Shown here in pieces: positions 1 to 5,436 of a stretch of DNA of 5,436 nt. The notes beneath the pieces were generated by a model, which searched no databases, was not told the origin of the DNA, and was given only the letters and a program-made list of their open reading frames with translations. Each line of letters starts with the position of its first letter. Positions within the stretch are counted from its first letter, which is position 1. Origin of the DNA: an uncultured Anaerolineae bacterium (lineage in GTDB: Bacteria; Chloroflexota; Anaerolineae; Anaerolineales; Villigracilaceae); NCBI GenBank assembly GCA_903882765.1, contig CAIRYE010000042.1:1-5436 (forward strand), given 5' to 3'. The translations under genes and the position numbers were made by a program.

Positions 1-2096
1 GTGCCTTCTTCTTGCGGGTCATCATCGAGAATGGTGATAGTACGTACGACATCGCCGTATTTCTCGCCAAAGAGCGCCATAGCGCCTTCGGCAATGGCTT
101 CTTCGCGGCTGCGGGTTTTAGACCTTACTTCGTAATCGGCGGAGATGGCTTGGTTGACGATCTGTTCCACTTGTTCGATCTGAGCGGGGGTCATGCTTTC
201 GGGGTGATTGAAATCGAAGCGAAGACGGTCTGGGGCTACCAGCGAGCCGGCTTGGCGGGCATGTGGGCCGAGTACTTTGTGTAAAGCGGCGTGCATGAGG
301 TGGGTGGCAGTGTGGTTTCGCATAATATCGCGGCGGCGGTCGTTATCTACAAGGGCGGAGGCTTTATCGCCAGCGCAGGGTTTGCCGCTGATCACTTCGC
401 CGATGTGGCTGATGAGGCCGGAGGCAGGTCGGCGTACGGAGCTTACTTCCACTTCCCACACAGCGCCGTTGCTATTGTGACCGCGGATGAGGCCGGTATC
501 GCCTACTTGGCCGCCGCTTTCGATGTAGAAGGTAGTTTTGGGCAGGATGATCTCGACGGCATCGCCAAATTGGGCGGTGTTTACTTCTTCGCCGTTTACT
601 ACCATAGCTAGCACTTCACCATCAGCGCTGAGCGAGGTGTAGGGGTCGTACTCTACAGCGTTCTTGAGCTTGGCGGTATCGATCAACTTTTTGTAAATGT
701 TTCCGAAAAATTCGGTATCGTTGCCGCCATTGCTGCCCATCGATCTGCCGCCGCCTGAGGCGATGGAGTGTTGTTCGCGGGCATCGAGGAAGCCTTTTTC
801 GTCTACGTCGAGATCTTGTTCTTTGGCGATATCGCGGCTGAGCTCAAGGGGCAGGCCGTAGGTGGCATAGAGATCGAAGGCTTTGCGGCCGTCGAGGACC
901 GTTTTGCCTTCCTTTTTCAGTTCATCCAACATGCCTTGCAGGTACGCGGTGCCGCTTTCGACCGTGCGTGAGAAGCGAATTTCTTCACGGGTAATGGAAT
1001 CGAGAATGGATTGCTTGTGCTGTACTAGCTCGGGGTAGAAAGCACCGTAAGCCTCGATGACCGGTTCGACGACCTGTGCCATAAAGGGCTTGTGCAGGCC
1101 GATCTTGCTAGCAAAGCGAGCGCCTCGGCGAATGATCATGCGGCAAATGTAATTGCGGCCGGTATTGCCGGGCACGACGCCATCGGCGATGAGAAAGGCA
1201 GCCGCGCGGGTGTGGTCGGCGATGACTCGGAAGGGGGTGAAATCGGCGTAGACCTGCTGCAGGCTGTGGCCGCTTAGTTTGCGGATGACTTCGATCATGG
1301 GGGCGAAGAGATCGGTTTTGTAATTGGAATCGACATTTTGAAGGACCGAGACGATGCGCTCGAAGCCCATACCGGTATCGACGTGGGTGGCGGGCAGAGG
1401 TTCGAGAGTGCCGCCTTCCAACATATTGTATTGGATGAAAACGTTGTTCCACAGTTCGAGGTAACGGGTGCAATCGCCGTTTACGCCGCATTTGTGGGGA
1501 GTGCCGTGCATATTGTCACGCTCTTCGCCGAGGTCGATGTGGATCTCGGAGCATGGACCGCAGGGCCCGAATTCCGCCATTTGCCAGAGGTTTTCTTTGC
1601 GACCGTAGTAGAGGATATTCTCTGGGTTCATGCCGGGTTGGGTGCGCCAAATATCAGCGGCTTCCTCGTCGGTAGGGATGTTGCCTTTGTCGTCCTTGAA
1701 GCAGGTGGCGTAGAGTTTGTCTTTGGGCAGGCCCCATACTTCGGTCAGTAACTGCCAGCTCCAAGCGATGGCTTCTTTTTTGTAGTAATCGCCGAAGCTC
1801 CAGTTGCCGAGCATTTCGAAGAAAGTGTGGTGGGTATCGTCACGGCCTACGTCTTCTAGGTCGTTGTGTTTGCCTGCCACTCGCATACATTTTTGGCTAT
1901 CGACGGCTCGGGTGTAGGGGCGAACATCGGTGCCGATGAAGACATCTTTGAATTGCACCATACCCGAGTTGGTGAAGAGGAGGGTGGCGTCGCCGCCGGG
2001 GACGAGCGAAGCGGAAGGGACCACGGTGTGGCCGTGCTCCGCGAAGAAATCGATGAAGGTTTGACGAATCTCGTTGCCTGAAAGAACTTTTGCCAT
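1..2096 (-). CDS. alaS: Alanyl-tRNA synthetase, N-terminal ~698 residues (3' end beyond left edge)
   Basis: Attaches alanine to tRNA-Ala in the cytoplasm and hydrolyses mischarged Ser/Gly-tRNA-Ala. The minus-strand frame is open from ATG at 2096-2094 to the left edge, with the same frame confirmed at several motifs. Visible landmarks: class II motif 2 region FFEMLGNWSFGDYYKK (about 92-107), GPCGPCSEIH (about 178-187), motif 3 GMGFERI (242-248), ADHTRAAAFLIADG (293-306), then GVVPGNTGRNYICRM (306-320), and HTATH (595-599), the first metal-binding pair of the editing domain. E. coli AlaRS is about 876 residues with the equivalent histidines near 563/567, so this protein has about 30 extra residues before the editing site and should total about 900. 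The second metal motif (CxxxH) and the C-Ala domain are outside the window. The start is supported by GGAG five bases upstream and by the family N-terminus (MAKVLSGNEIRQTFIDFF). No frameshift seen. Divergent from the downstream operon, so independently transcribed. Confidence 0.97.
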   Translation of the reverse strand, partial: MAKVLSGNEIRQTFIDFFAEHGHTVVPSASLVPGGDATLLFTNSGMVQFKDVFIGTDVRPYTRAVDSQKCMRVAGKHNDLEDVGRDDTHHTFFEMLGNWSFGDYYKKEAIAWSWQLLTEVWGLPKDKLYATCFKDDKGNIPTDEEAADIWRTQPGMNPENILYYGRKENLWQMAEFGPCGPCSEIHIDLGEERDNMHGTPHKCGVNGDCTRYLELWNNVFIQYNMLEGGTLEPLPATHVDTGMGFERIVSVLQNVDSNYKTDLFAPMIEVIRKLSGHSLQQVYADFTPFRVIADHTRAAAFLIADGVVPGNTGRNYICRMIIRRGARFASKIGLHKPFMAQVVEPVIEAYGAFYPELVQHKQSILDSITREEIRFSRTVESGTAYLQGMLDELKKEGKTVLDGRKAFDLYATYGLPLELSRDIAKEQDLDVDEKGFLDAREQHSIASGGGRSMGSNGGNDTEFFGNIYKKLIDTAKLKNAVEYDPYTSLSADGEVLAMVVNGEEVNTAQFGDAVEIILPKTTFYIESGGQVGDTGLIRGHNSNGAVWEVEVSSVRRPASGLISHIGEVISGKPCAGDKASALVDNDRRRDIMRNHTATHLMHAALHKVLGPHARQAGSLVAPDRLRFDFNHPESMTPAQIEQVEQIVNQAISADYEVRSKTRSREEAIAEGAMALFGEKYGDVVRTITILDDDPQEEG

Positions 2097-2394
2097 TTTT
2101 GCTCCGATAGTAGGTAGAAGAGTCTGGTTACTGATTAGAAACCTTTATTTTAATCGAAAAAATCGGGAGTGGGCGGTGGAAATTTGAATTGGCGGTAAAG
2201 GGCTTGTTGGTTGGCGGCCGTTGGGTTGGGTCGGTGGCATGAGAGTTGGGAAGTTGAATGCCTTTGGTTTTGGTAGGCGGGCTTTGGAACGGTGATCTTC
2301 GGTTTTGTACGCACGCTTGGTTTGGAGACAGGCGCGATATATAAGCTGTGTCCACGGTTTGGACGCATAGTTGGCGTAACTGCACGGTGATGAG
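2097..2394. other. Non-coding G/T-rich spacer upstream of alaS
   Basis: About 300 bp without a credible gene. From about 2165 to 2340 the plus strand is strongly G+T rich, with many TTGG/TTGGG runs, for example around 2223-2237. Minus-strand open frames here translate to low-complexity Pro/Thr/Asn/Gln/His-rich peptides that follow from the base skew. A small dyad, GTCCA (2350-2354) and TGGAC (2360-2364), is present but not followed by a T-run. The alaS promoter must lie in this spacer or the repeats beyond it, but no pair of hexamers at normal spacing stands out; TAAAAT (minus strand, 2152-2147) could be a -10 but lacks a -35. Confidence 0.6.
2102..2105 (-). promoter_or_regulatory. Ribosome binding site of alaS
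   Basis: Read on the minus strand, GGAG lies five bases (CAAAA) before the ATG at 2096. It supports the chosen alaS start. No convincing -35/-10 pair or T-box-like leader was found upstream. Confidence 0.7.
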
Positions 2395-2560
2395 GTGCGG
2401 GGTTTTGATAATTGGCTTGATGGTGATGTAAATGAGTTTTTTTGGACATGGTCAGAAGAGCATGTTGGCTTGCGCCAACCGGGTTTGTCAGCGACAAACC
2501 CCTACGCGAGGCTGGTGATTTGATTGCTGTTCAGAGCCTGCGTGGCTGCGCGGCGCTGAC
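2395..2560. repeat. Tandem intergenic repeat, unit 1 (166 bp)
   Basis: First of three head-to-tail units. It opens with GTGCGGGGTTTTGAT, continues with a GTAAATGAG block (2428) and a GTCAGAAG block, then two adjacent hairpins. Hairpin A has arms GTTGGC (2464-2469) and GCCAAC (2474-2479) with loop TTGC. Hairpin B has arms GGGTTTGTC (2481-2489) and GACAAACCC (2493-2501) with loop AGC. The unit ends with GAGGCTGGTGATTTGA and a GC-rich linker (AGAGCCTGCGTGGC). No T-run follows either hairpin on either strand, so it does not look like an intrinsic terminator. Family and strand of action unknown. Confidence 0.85.
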
Positions 2561-2726
2561 GTGCGGGGTTTTGATCTATGGCTTGATGTTGATGTAAATG
2601 AGATTATTTTAGACTTGGTCAGGAGGGCGTGTTGGCTGGCGCCAACTGGGTTTGTCAGTGACAAACCCCTACGTGAGGCTGGTGATTTGAATGGGAGGTA
2701 GAGCCCGCGTGGCAAAGCGGCGATTC
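2561..2726. repeat. Tandem intergenic repeat, unit 2 (166 bp)
   Basis: Begins with the same GTGCGGGGTTTTGAT as unit 1, exactly 166 bp later. Hairpin A arms are GTTGGC (2631-2636) and GCCAAC (2641-2646) with loop TGGC. Hairpin B arms are GGGTTTGTC (2648-2656) and GACAAACCC (2660-2668) with loop AGT. The trailing linker AGAGCCCGCGTGGCAAAGCGGCG matches that of unit 1 with scattered changes, showing that the repeat covers the whole 166 bp and not only the hairpins. Confidence 0.85.
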
Positions 2727-2860
2727 GTGAGGGATCAGATCTGAGGTTTAATGTTGGTGTAAATGAGATCAATTTAGACATTTTCAGAAGGGCGTGTTGG
2801 CTGGCGCCAACTGGGTTTGTCAGTGACAAACCCCTACGGGAGGCTGACGCTTTGAACGGG
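2727..2860. repeat. Tandem intergenic repeat, unit 3
   Basis: Starts 166 bp after unit 2, but its first ~25 bp are diverged (GTGAGGGATCAGATC). From GTAAATGAG (2759) onward it is close to unit 2. Hairpin A arms are GTTGGC (2796-2801) and GCCAAC (2806-2811). Hairpin B arms are GGGTTTGTC (2813-2821) and GACAAACCC (2825-2833) with loop AGT. The following GAGGCTGACGCTTTGAACGGGG corresponds to the GAGGCTGGTGATTTGAATGGGA of unit 2. Confidence 0.82.
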
Positions 2861-2906
2861 GAATCGAGTTTGTCGGCGATAAACTCATATGCGATGCTGG
2901 TGATTT
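2861..2906. repeat. Truncated fourth repeat unit with diverged hairpin B
   Basis: Only the second hairpin and its tail remain. Arms are GAGTTTGTC (2866-2874) and GATAAACTC (2878-2886) with loop GGC, followed by GCGATGCTGGTGATTTTG, which matches the unit tail. The hairpin centre is 53 bp after that of unit 3 instead of about 166, so roughly 113 bp are missing, apparently by a deletion joining the linker to hairpin B. Arm position 2 is A paired with T where the other copies have G paired with C, and one further pair has become G-T, so the stem is preserved despite change. Confidence 0.75.
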
Positions 2907-2963
2907 TGTTGTGAGTCAGTTAGGCATTTGGAGGACGAGTTTTGAGGAATTTGATTTTAATAC

Positions 2964-2992
2964 TTGACATTGAATAATGACAGTGCTATATT
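2964..2992 (+). promoter_or_regulatory. Sigma70-type promoter of the MerR-VIT/vWA operon
   Basis: A perfect -35 TTGACA (2964-2969) is followed by a 17-bp spacer and -10 TATATT (2987-2992), with TG at 2984-2985 giving an extended -10. Transcription should start near 2999-3000, leaving a leader of about 20 nt before the ATG at 3020. MerR-family activators usually act at promoters with 19-20 bp spacers; the optimal 17-bp spacer here suggests a promoter active by itself and held down by a repressor. Positions are seen directly; activity is inferred. Confidence 0.85.
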
Positions 2993-3000
2993 AGTACTGT
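2980..3000. promoter_or_regulatory. Palindromic operator candidate overlapping the -10
   Basis: A 21-bp dyad with arms ACAGTGCTA (2980-2988) and TAGTACTGT (2992-3000) around the centre TAT. Eight of nine positions are complementary and the ninth (2985/2995) is G opposite T. It covers the extended -10 and the expected start point, so a bound dimer would block RNA polymerase. The likely binder is the MerR-type regulator encoded immediately downstream (autoregulation), but this is inferred from position only. Confidence 0.65.
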
Positions 3001-3007
3001 AAAGATA

Positions 3008-3015
3008 AAAGGAGG
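3008..3015 (+). promoter_or_regulatory. Ribosome binding site of the MerR-type regulator
   Basis: AAAGGAGG ends four bases before ATG 3020. This strong Shine-Dalgarno sequence fixes the start codon of the regulator gene. Confidence 0.85.
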
Positions 3016-3019
3016 AAAG

Positions 3020-3475
3020 ATGAAAGAGTATTCGATACAAGAGTTGAGTGAAGAAGGGAACGTTCCGCGAAGGACGATCCACTTTTATATACAGCAGGGG
3101 ATCTTGCCAGGGCCGGATGGGGCTGGGTTGGGAGCGAAGTACGGGGAAAAGCACTTGCTCCTTTTACAGCTCATCCCCATCCTTAGGCAGCAGGGGAACC
3201 GGCTGGATGACATTCGCGCAATATTTTCTAGCGAGAATGAGCAAGCATTGCGGGCGATGTATGAGAATTATCGCGAAGCTGTAACGGCGAAACCACGGGC
3301 TACCGCTATTGGACGTACTTACAGCCATTACGCCTTGCCCGAGGATATGACCTTGATCGTGCCGGCTTCATTGAGCTCCGCGAACCGTAAAAAATTGGCG
3401 GCGCTATTACAGGCTGTCAGCGTCATCTTTGATGACACCATTGAAATCATAAATCCAACAAATAAGGAGGAATAA
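3020..3475 (+). CDS. MerR-family transcriptional regulator, cysteine-free, 151 aa
   Basis: Predicted DNA-binding repressor or activator. The N-terminal winged helix-turn-helix follows the MerR pattern: YSIQELSEE (4-12), then VPRRTIHFYIQQGILP (15-30), corresponding to the usual vs-x-rTIRyYe-x-xGLLp, then a wing (31-42, GPDGAGLGAKYG), and EKHLLLLQLIPILRQQGNRLDDIRAIF (43-69), the usual e-H-l-x-L-x-x-I...G-x-x-L-x-x-I. Arg of TIRYY is His21. A dimerisation helix probably covers about 72-90. The C-terminal part (about 105-143, SHYALPEDMTLIVPASLS...KKLAALLQAVSVIFDD) is short and not recognised. There is no cysteine, which argues against metal or redox sensing of the MerR/CueR/SoxR type. The start has a strong ribosome binding site and sits about 20 nt after the predicted transcription start. 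Its stop codon abuts the ATG of the VIT/vWA gene, so that gene is its probable target. Ligand unknown. Confidence 0.9.
   Translation: MKEYSIQELSEEGNVPRRTIHFYIQQGILPGPDGAGLGAKYGEKHLLLLQLIPILRQQGNRLDDIRAIFSSENEQALRAMYENYREAVTAKPRATAIGRTYSHYALPEDMTLIVPASLSSANRKKLAALLQAVSVIFDDTIEIINPTNKEE
3464..3470 (+). promoter_or_regulatory. Ribosome binding site of the VIT/vWA gene, inside the regulator's last codons
   Basis: AAGGAGG lies within the final Lys-Glu-Glu codons of the regulator, five bases before ATG 3476. The regulator's TAA (3473-3475) directly precedes that ATG, so ribosomes finishing the first gene sit on the start region of the second, favouring translational coupling. Confidence 0.85.
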
Positions 3476-5436
3476 ATGTTGAAAACGTCTGAATTTCCAT
3501 GTATCTTTGTTGTAGAAAAAAACCAGATCTCCAGCCCGCTACCATTGGAGCATACACGGGTAAACGCCAGGGTGGTTGGCTTTGCTACTGTGGTCACCGT
3601 GGAGCAGCAATACCGCAATACCTTTGCTAACCCCATTGATCTGGAGTACTTATTCCCGATCAACCACGAAGCATCGGTGGTCGCTTTTGAGCTGCGGGTG
3701 GGCGGACAGGTGATCAAATCATCTCTGCAAGAGATACAGCAAGCGAAAGAGCAATTTGAACGCGCGAAAAGCAGCGGCAAGCGAGCCGGTATGTTGGAGC
3801 TGCGCTTGGAGAATCTATTTGCCGTCAATTTGGCGAATGTACAGCCAGGCGAGGCGATCGAATCGGTGTTGACCTATCAGCAGAAGATCAATTACCTCTC
3901 TAATGAGGGCGAGTTCATCTTCCCGATGGGTTTGACCCCTAAATACCATTCACCAAGTGATCGCTATGATCGAAATGATGTGGATGCTCCTTACACCTTC
4001 GATAAGGCGCATATTGGCGATATCGAGATCGTAGTGGAAGTTACCCCGGGCGTTGCCCTGAAAGGTTTTACTAGCCCGACCCATTCCATCAATGTGGAAG
4101 AAGTGGAAGCCGGCAAATTTATTGTGGAGTTGGACGGAGCTGTCATCCCGGACCACGACCTGGTGTTGCGCTGGGGTTTTGCTGGGGACGCGGTTCAGAT
4201 GCCGGTGTGGGTAGAGCCACGGTTGGAAAAAAATAACAATGAGCGCACCTTTATGGCAACCATTTTGCCTCCGAGCCAAACAGTGAGCGCGAACCCCTCC
4301 CCGAGAGAGTTCGTCTTCGTGATGGATCGTTCTGGCTCGATGGGCGGAGAGCCGATCAAGCAAGCGAAAAACGCCATGCGAGCTTGCCTTCGTTCGATGG
4401 ACGAACGGGATACCTTTGCCATCATTTTGTTTGATCATCATATGGAGTTTTTGGCGAATGTGCAACCTGTAACACAAAACGCGGTAGAACAAGTAGATCG
4501 CCTGCTAGACCGAGTGGATGCCCGTGGCGGTACCGAGATCAGCGAGGCATTGAAAGCAAGCCTATCCATCCCGGCCGACCCCAAACGAACTCGGTATGTG
4601 ATCTTCCTGACCGATGGATCGGTATCTGGTGAGGCGAGTGTGATGAGTACCATCAACCAATTGCTGGGGAATTCGCACATTTTTACTTTTGGCATTGGCC
4701 CCTCGGTCAACCGCGCTTTTCTTACCCAGCTGGCTAGCTTGGGCAAGGGTGAAGCTGAGTTCATTGGCGCGGGAGAAGATATTGAGAACGCAATGCTGCG
4801 GTTTCAGGATCGGGTGAATTTCGCCCAGGTGACCGGTATCTCATTGCAAGGTGATGGTGGGGCGATCTACGACCTTATCCCTAATCGGCTACCTGACCTG
4901 TTCAGCGATTCGCCCTTGGTGGTGACAGGGAAATTTGTAATGGCTGGAGAAAAACCACTCAATTTGCTTTTCAGAGGAATGCGTGGTGAAGAGACCATAG
5001 AGCTTACTGTGCCGTTGACGGTAGAGTGTCCGGTGGAAGGTTTGGTGAGCCGCTATAACGCCAAAACCATTATCAAAGACCTGTTGCAGCGACTTGACCT
5101 TGGGATGGTAATGGAACATGATATTCGACCGCAAGTGCTTCAGCTGGCCATCGCCAATGATCTGGCTACCAAATACACGGCTTTTGTGGCGGTGGATGAG
5201 AACAGCGAAAGCAACCGAGACGGAGCTATGAAGGTGAATGTTGCTCAGCCGATGCCTGAAGGCCTGGAAATTGCAGAAATGGATATGCCATATTCGGTAG
5301 GCACGTCTCAGATGCTTTACCAAAGTAACGCGATTCCTTCCCTTGGTGAGGATATCCACGCCTACTTTTTGAATGAAGATCTTCCTGAAGATCTTTTCAG
5401 CAGCCCACCGATGCCGAAAATGGCGCCTGTACGCAA
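3476..5436 (+). CDS. VIT and vWA domain protein (inter-alpha-trypsin inhibitor heavy chain-like), 653 residues, 3' end beyond right edge
   Basis: Open to the right edge. Residues about 5-130 form a VIT domain, with QYRNTFANPIDLEYLFPI (45-62) and KEQFERAKSSGKRAGMLE (91-108) as typical blocks. A beta-rich linker leads to a vWA domain (about 278-450) starting REFVFVMDRSGSMGG. Its MIDAS metal site is complete: D284, S286 and S288 (DxSxS), T353 in RGGTEIS, and D380 in LTDGS; IFTFGIG (402-408) is a core strand. A later segment, LAIANDLATKYTAFVAVDE (to 575), is the conserved block seen downstream of vWA in many VIT proteins. The last visible residues are Pro/Met-rich (SPPMPKMAPVR). The N-terminus (MLKTSEFPCIFVVEKN) lacks a signal peptide and no transmembrane helix is evident, so the visible part is probably cytoplasmic, unlike secreted animal ITI heavy chains. 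Second gene of an operon with the MerR-type regulator. Likely metal-dependent protein binding or scaffolding; partner unknown. Confidence 0.93.
   Translation, partial: MLKTSEFPCIFVVEKNQISSPLPLEHTRVNARVVGFATVVTVEQQYRNTFANPIDLEYLFPINHEASVVAFELRVGGQVIKSSLQEIQQAKEQFERAKSSGKRAGMLELRLENLFAVNLANVQPGEAIESVLTYQQKINYLSNEGEFIFPMGLTPKYHSPSDRYDRNDVDAPYTFDKAHIGDIEIVVEVTPGVALKGFTSPTHSINVEEVEAGKFIVELDGAVIPDHDLVLRWGFAGDAVQMPVWVEPRLEKNNNERTFMATILPPSQTVSANPSPREFVFVMDRSGSMGGEPIKQAKNAMRACLRSMDERDTFAIILFDHHMEFLANVQPVTQNAVEQVDRLLDRVDARGGTEISEALKASLSIPADPKRTRYVIFLTDGSVSGEASVMSTINQLLGNSHIFTFGIGPSVNRAFLTQLASLGKGEAEFIGAGEDIENAMLRFQDRVNFAQVTGISLQGDGGAIYDLIPNRLPDLFSDSPLVVTGKFVMAGEKPLNLLFRGMRGEETIELTVPLTVECPVEGLVSRYNAKTIIKDLLQRLDLGMVMEHDIRPQVLQLAIANDLATKYTAFVAVDENSESNRDGAMKVNVAQPMPEGLEIAEMDMPYSVGTSQMLYQSNAIPSLGEDIHAYFLNEDLPEDLFSSPPMPKMAPVR

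Noticed and set aside
12..2081. Several plus-strand open frames opposite alaS, plus one 127-codon minus-strand frame
   Set aside because: All lie inside the well-supported alaS coding sequence in other frames; none has a recognisable domain.
2134..2175. alaS promoter on the minus strand (TAAAAT at 2152-2147 or TCTAAT at 2139-2134)
   Set aside because: No acceptable -35 hexamer lies 16-18 bp upstream of either; too weak to list as a feature.
2097..2394. T-box or other riboswitch controlling alaS
   Set aside because: No T-box consensus, specifier stem or terminator/antiterminator pair could be seen upstream of the alaS start.
2464..2501. Hairpins as intrinsic terminators
   Set aside because: No T-run follows the stems on either strand, and both flanking genes are transcribed away from this region.
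2128..2829. Minus-strand open frames of 85-115 codons in the spacer, two of them starting with the same MSLTNPVGASQHALL peptide
   Set aside because: They are translations of the tandem repeat hairpins and the G/T-rich spacer; low-complexity content, no ribosome binding sites, and the shared peptides follow from the DNA repeat rather than from protein conservation.
2395..2906. CRISPR array
   Set aside because: The whole 166-bp unit is repeated, with no short repeats separated by unique spacers and no cas genes.
3328..5359. Minus-strand open frames of 76-180 codons opposite the MerR and VIT/vWA genes
   Set aside because: Antisense shadows of clearly conserved coding sequence; no family resemblance.

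Overview
The window looks like ordinary bacterial chromosome of medium GC, holding two divergent transcription units separated by a repeat-filled gap of about 920 bp. On the minus strand is the first ~698 codons of alanyl-tRNA synthetase (alaS), which runs off the left edge. On the plus strand is a compact operon: a small cysteine-free MerR-family regulator followed, with no gap, by a VIT + von Willebrand factor A (vWA) domain protein that runs off the right edge. The combination of a MerR-VIT/vWA gene pair, the AlaRS sequence variants and hairpin-rich intergenic repeats recalls Chloroflexota (Anaerolineae-like) genomes. That is recollection and inference, not proof.

Layout. 1-2096 (minus): alaS, with all class II catalytic motifs and the first histidine motif of the editing domain; the second metal-binding motif and the C-Ala domain lie outside the window. 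2097-2394: non-coding, markedly G/T-rich on the plus strand, with no convincing feature beyond the alaS ribosome binding site. 2395-2906: three tandem units of about 166 bp plus a fourth, internally deleted unit. Each full unit carries two adjacent hairpins, the second a perfect 9-bp stem with a 3-nt loop. The fourth unit keeps the second hairpin with a compensatory base-pair change. 2907-3019: short promoter region with a near-consensus sigma70 promoter (TTGACA, 17 bp, TATATT with an extended -10) whose -10 is embedded in a 21-bp near-perfect palindrome, a probable operator. 3020-3475: MerR-type regulator. 3476-5436: VIT/vWA protein.

How it may work together. The regulator and the VIT/vWA gene share the promoter, and the stop codon of the first directly abuts the start codon of the second, so they are very likely co-transcribed and perhaps translationally coupled. 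The palindrome over the -10 suggests repression, probably autoregulation by the MerR-type protein. The VIT/vWA protein has a complete MIDAS metal site and no recognisable signal peptide, so it is probably an intracellular adhesion or scaffold-type module. Its partner and the signal sensed by the regulator cannot be told from this sequence. alaS is probably independent housekeeping. The two most interesting items are the hairpin repeat array in a divergent intergenic region and the uncharacterised MerR-VIT/vWA operon.
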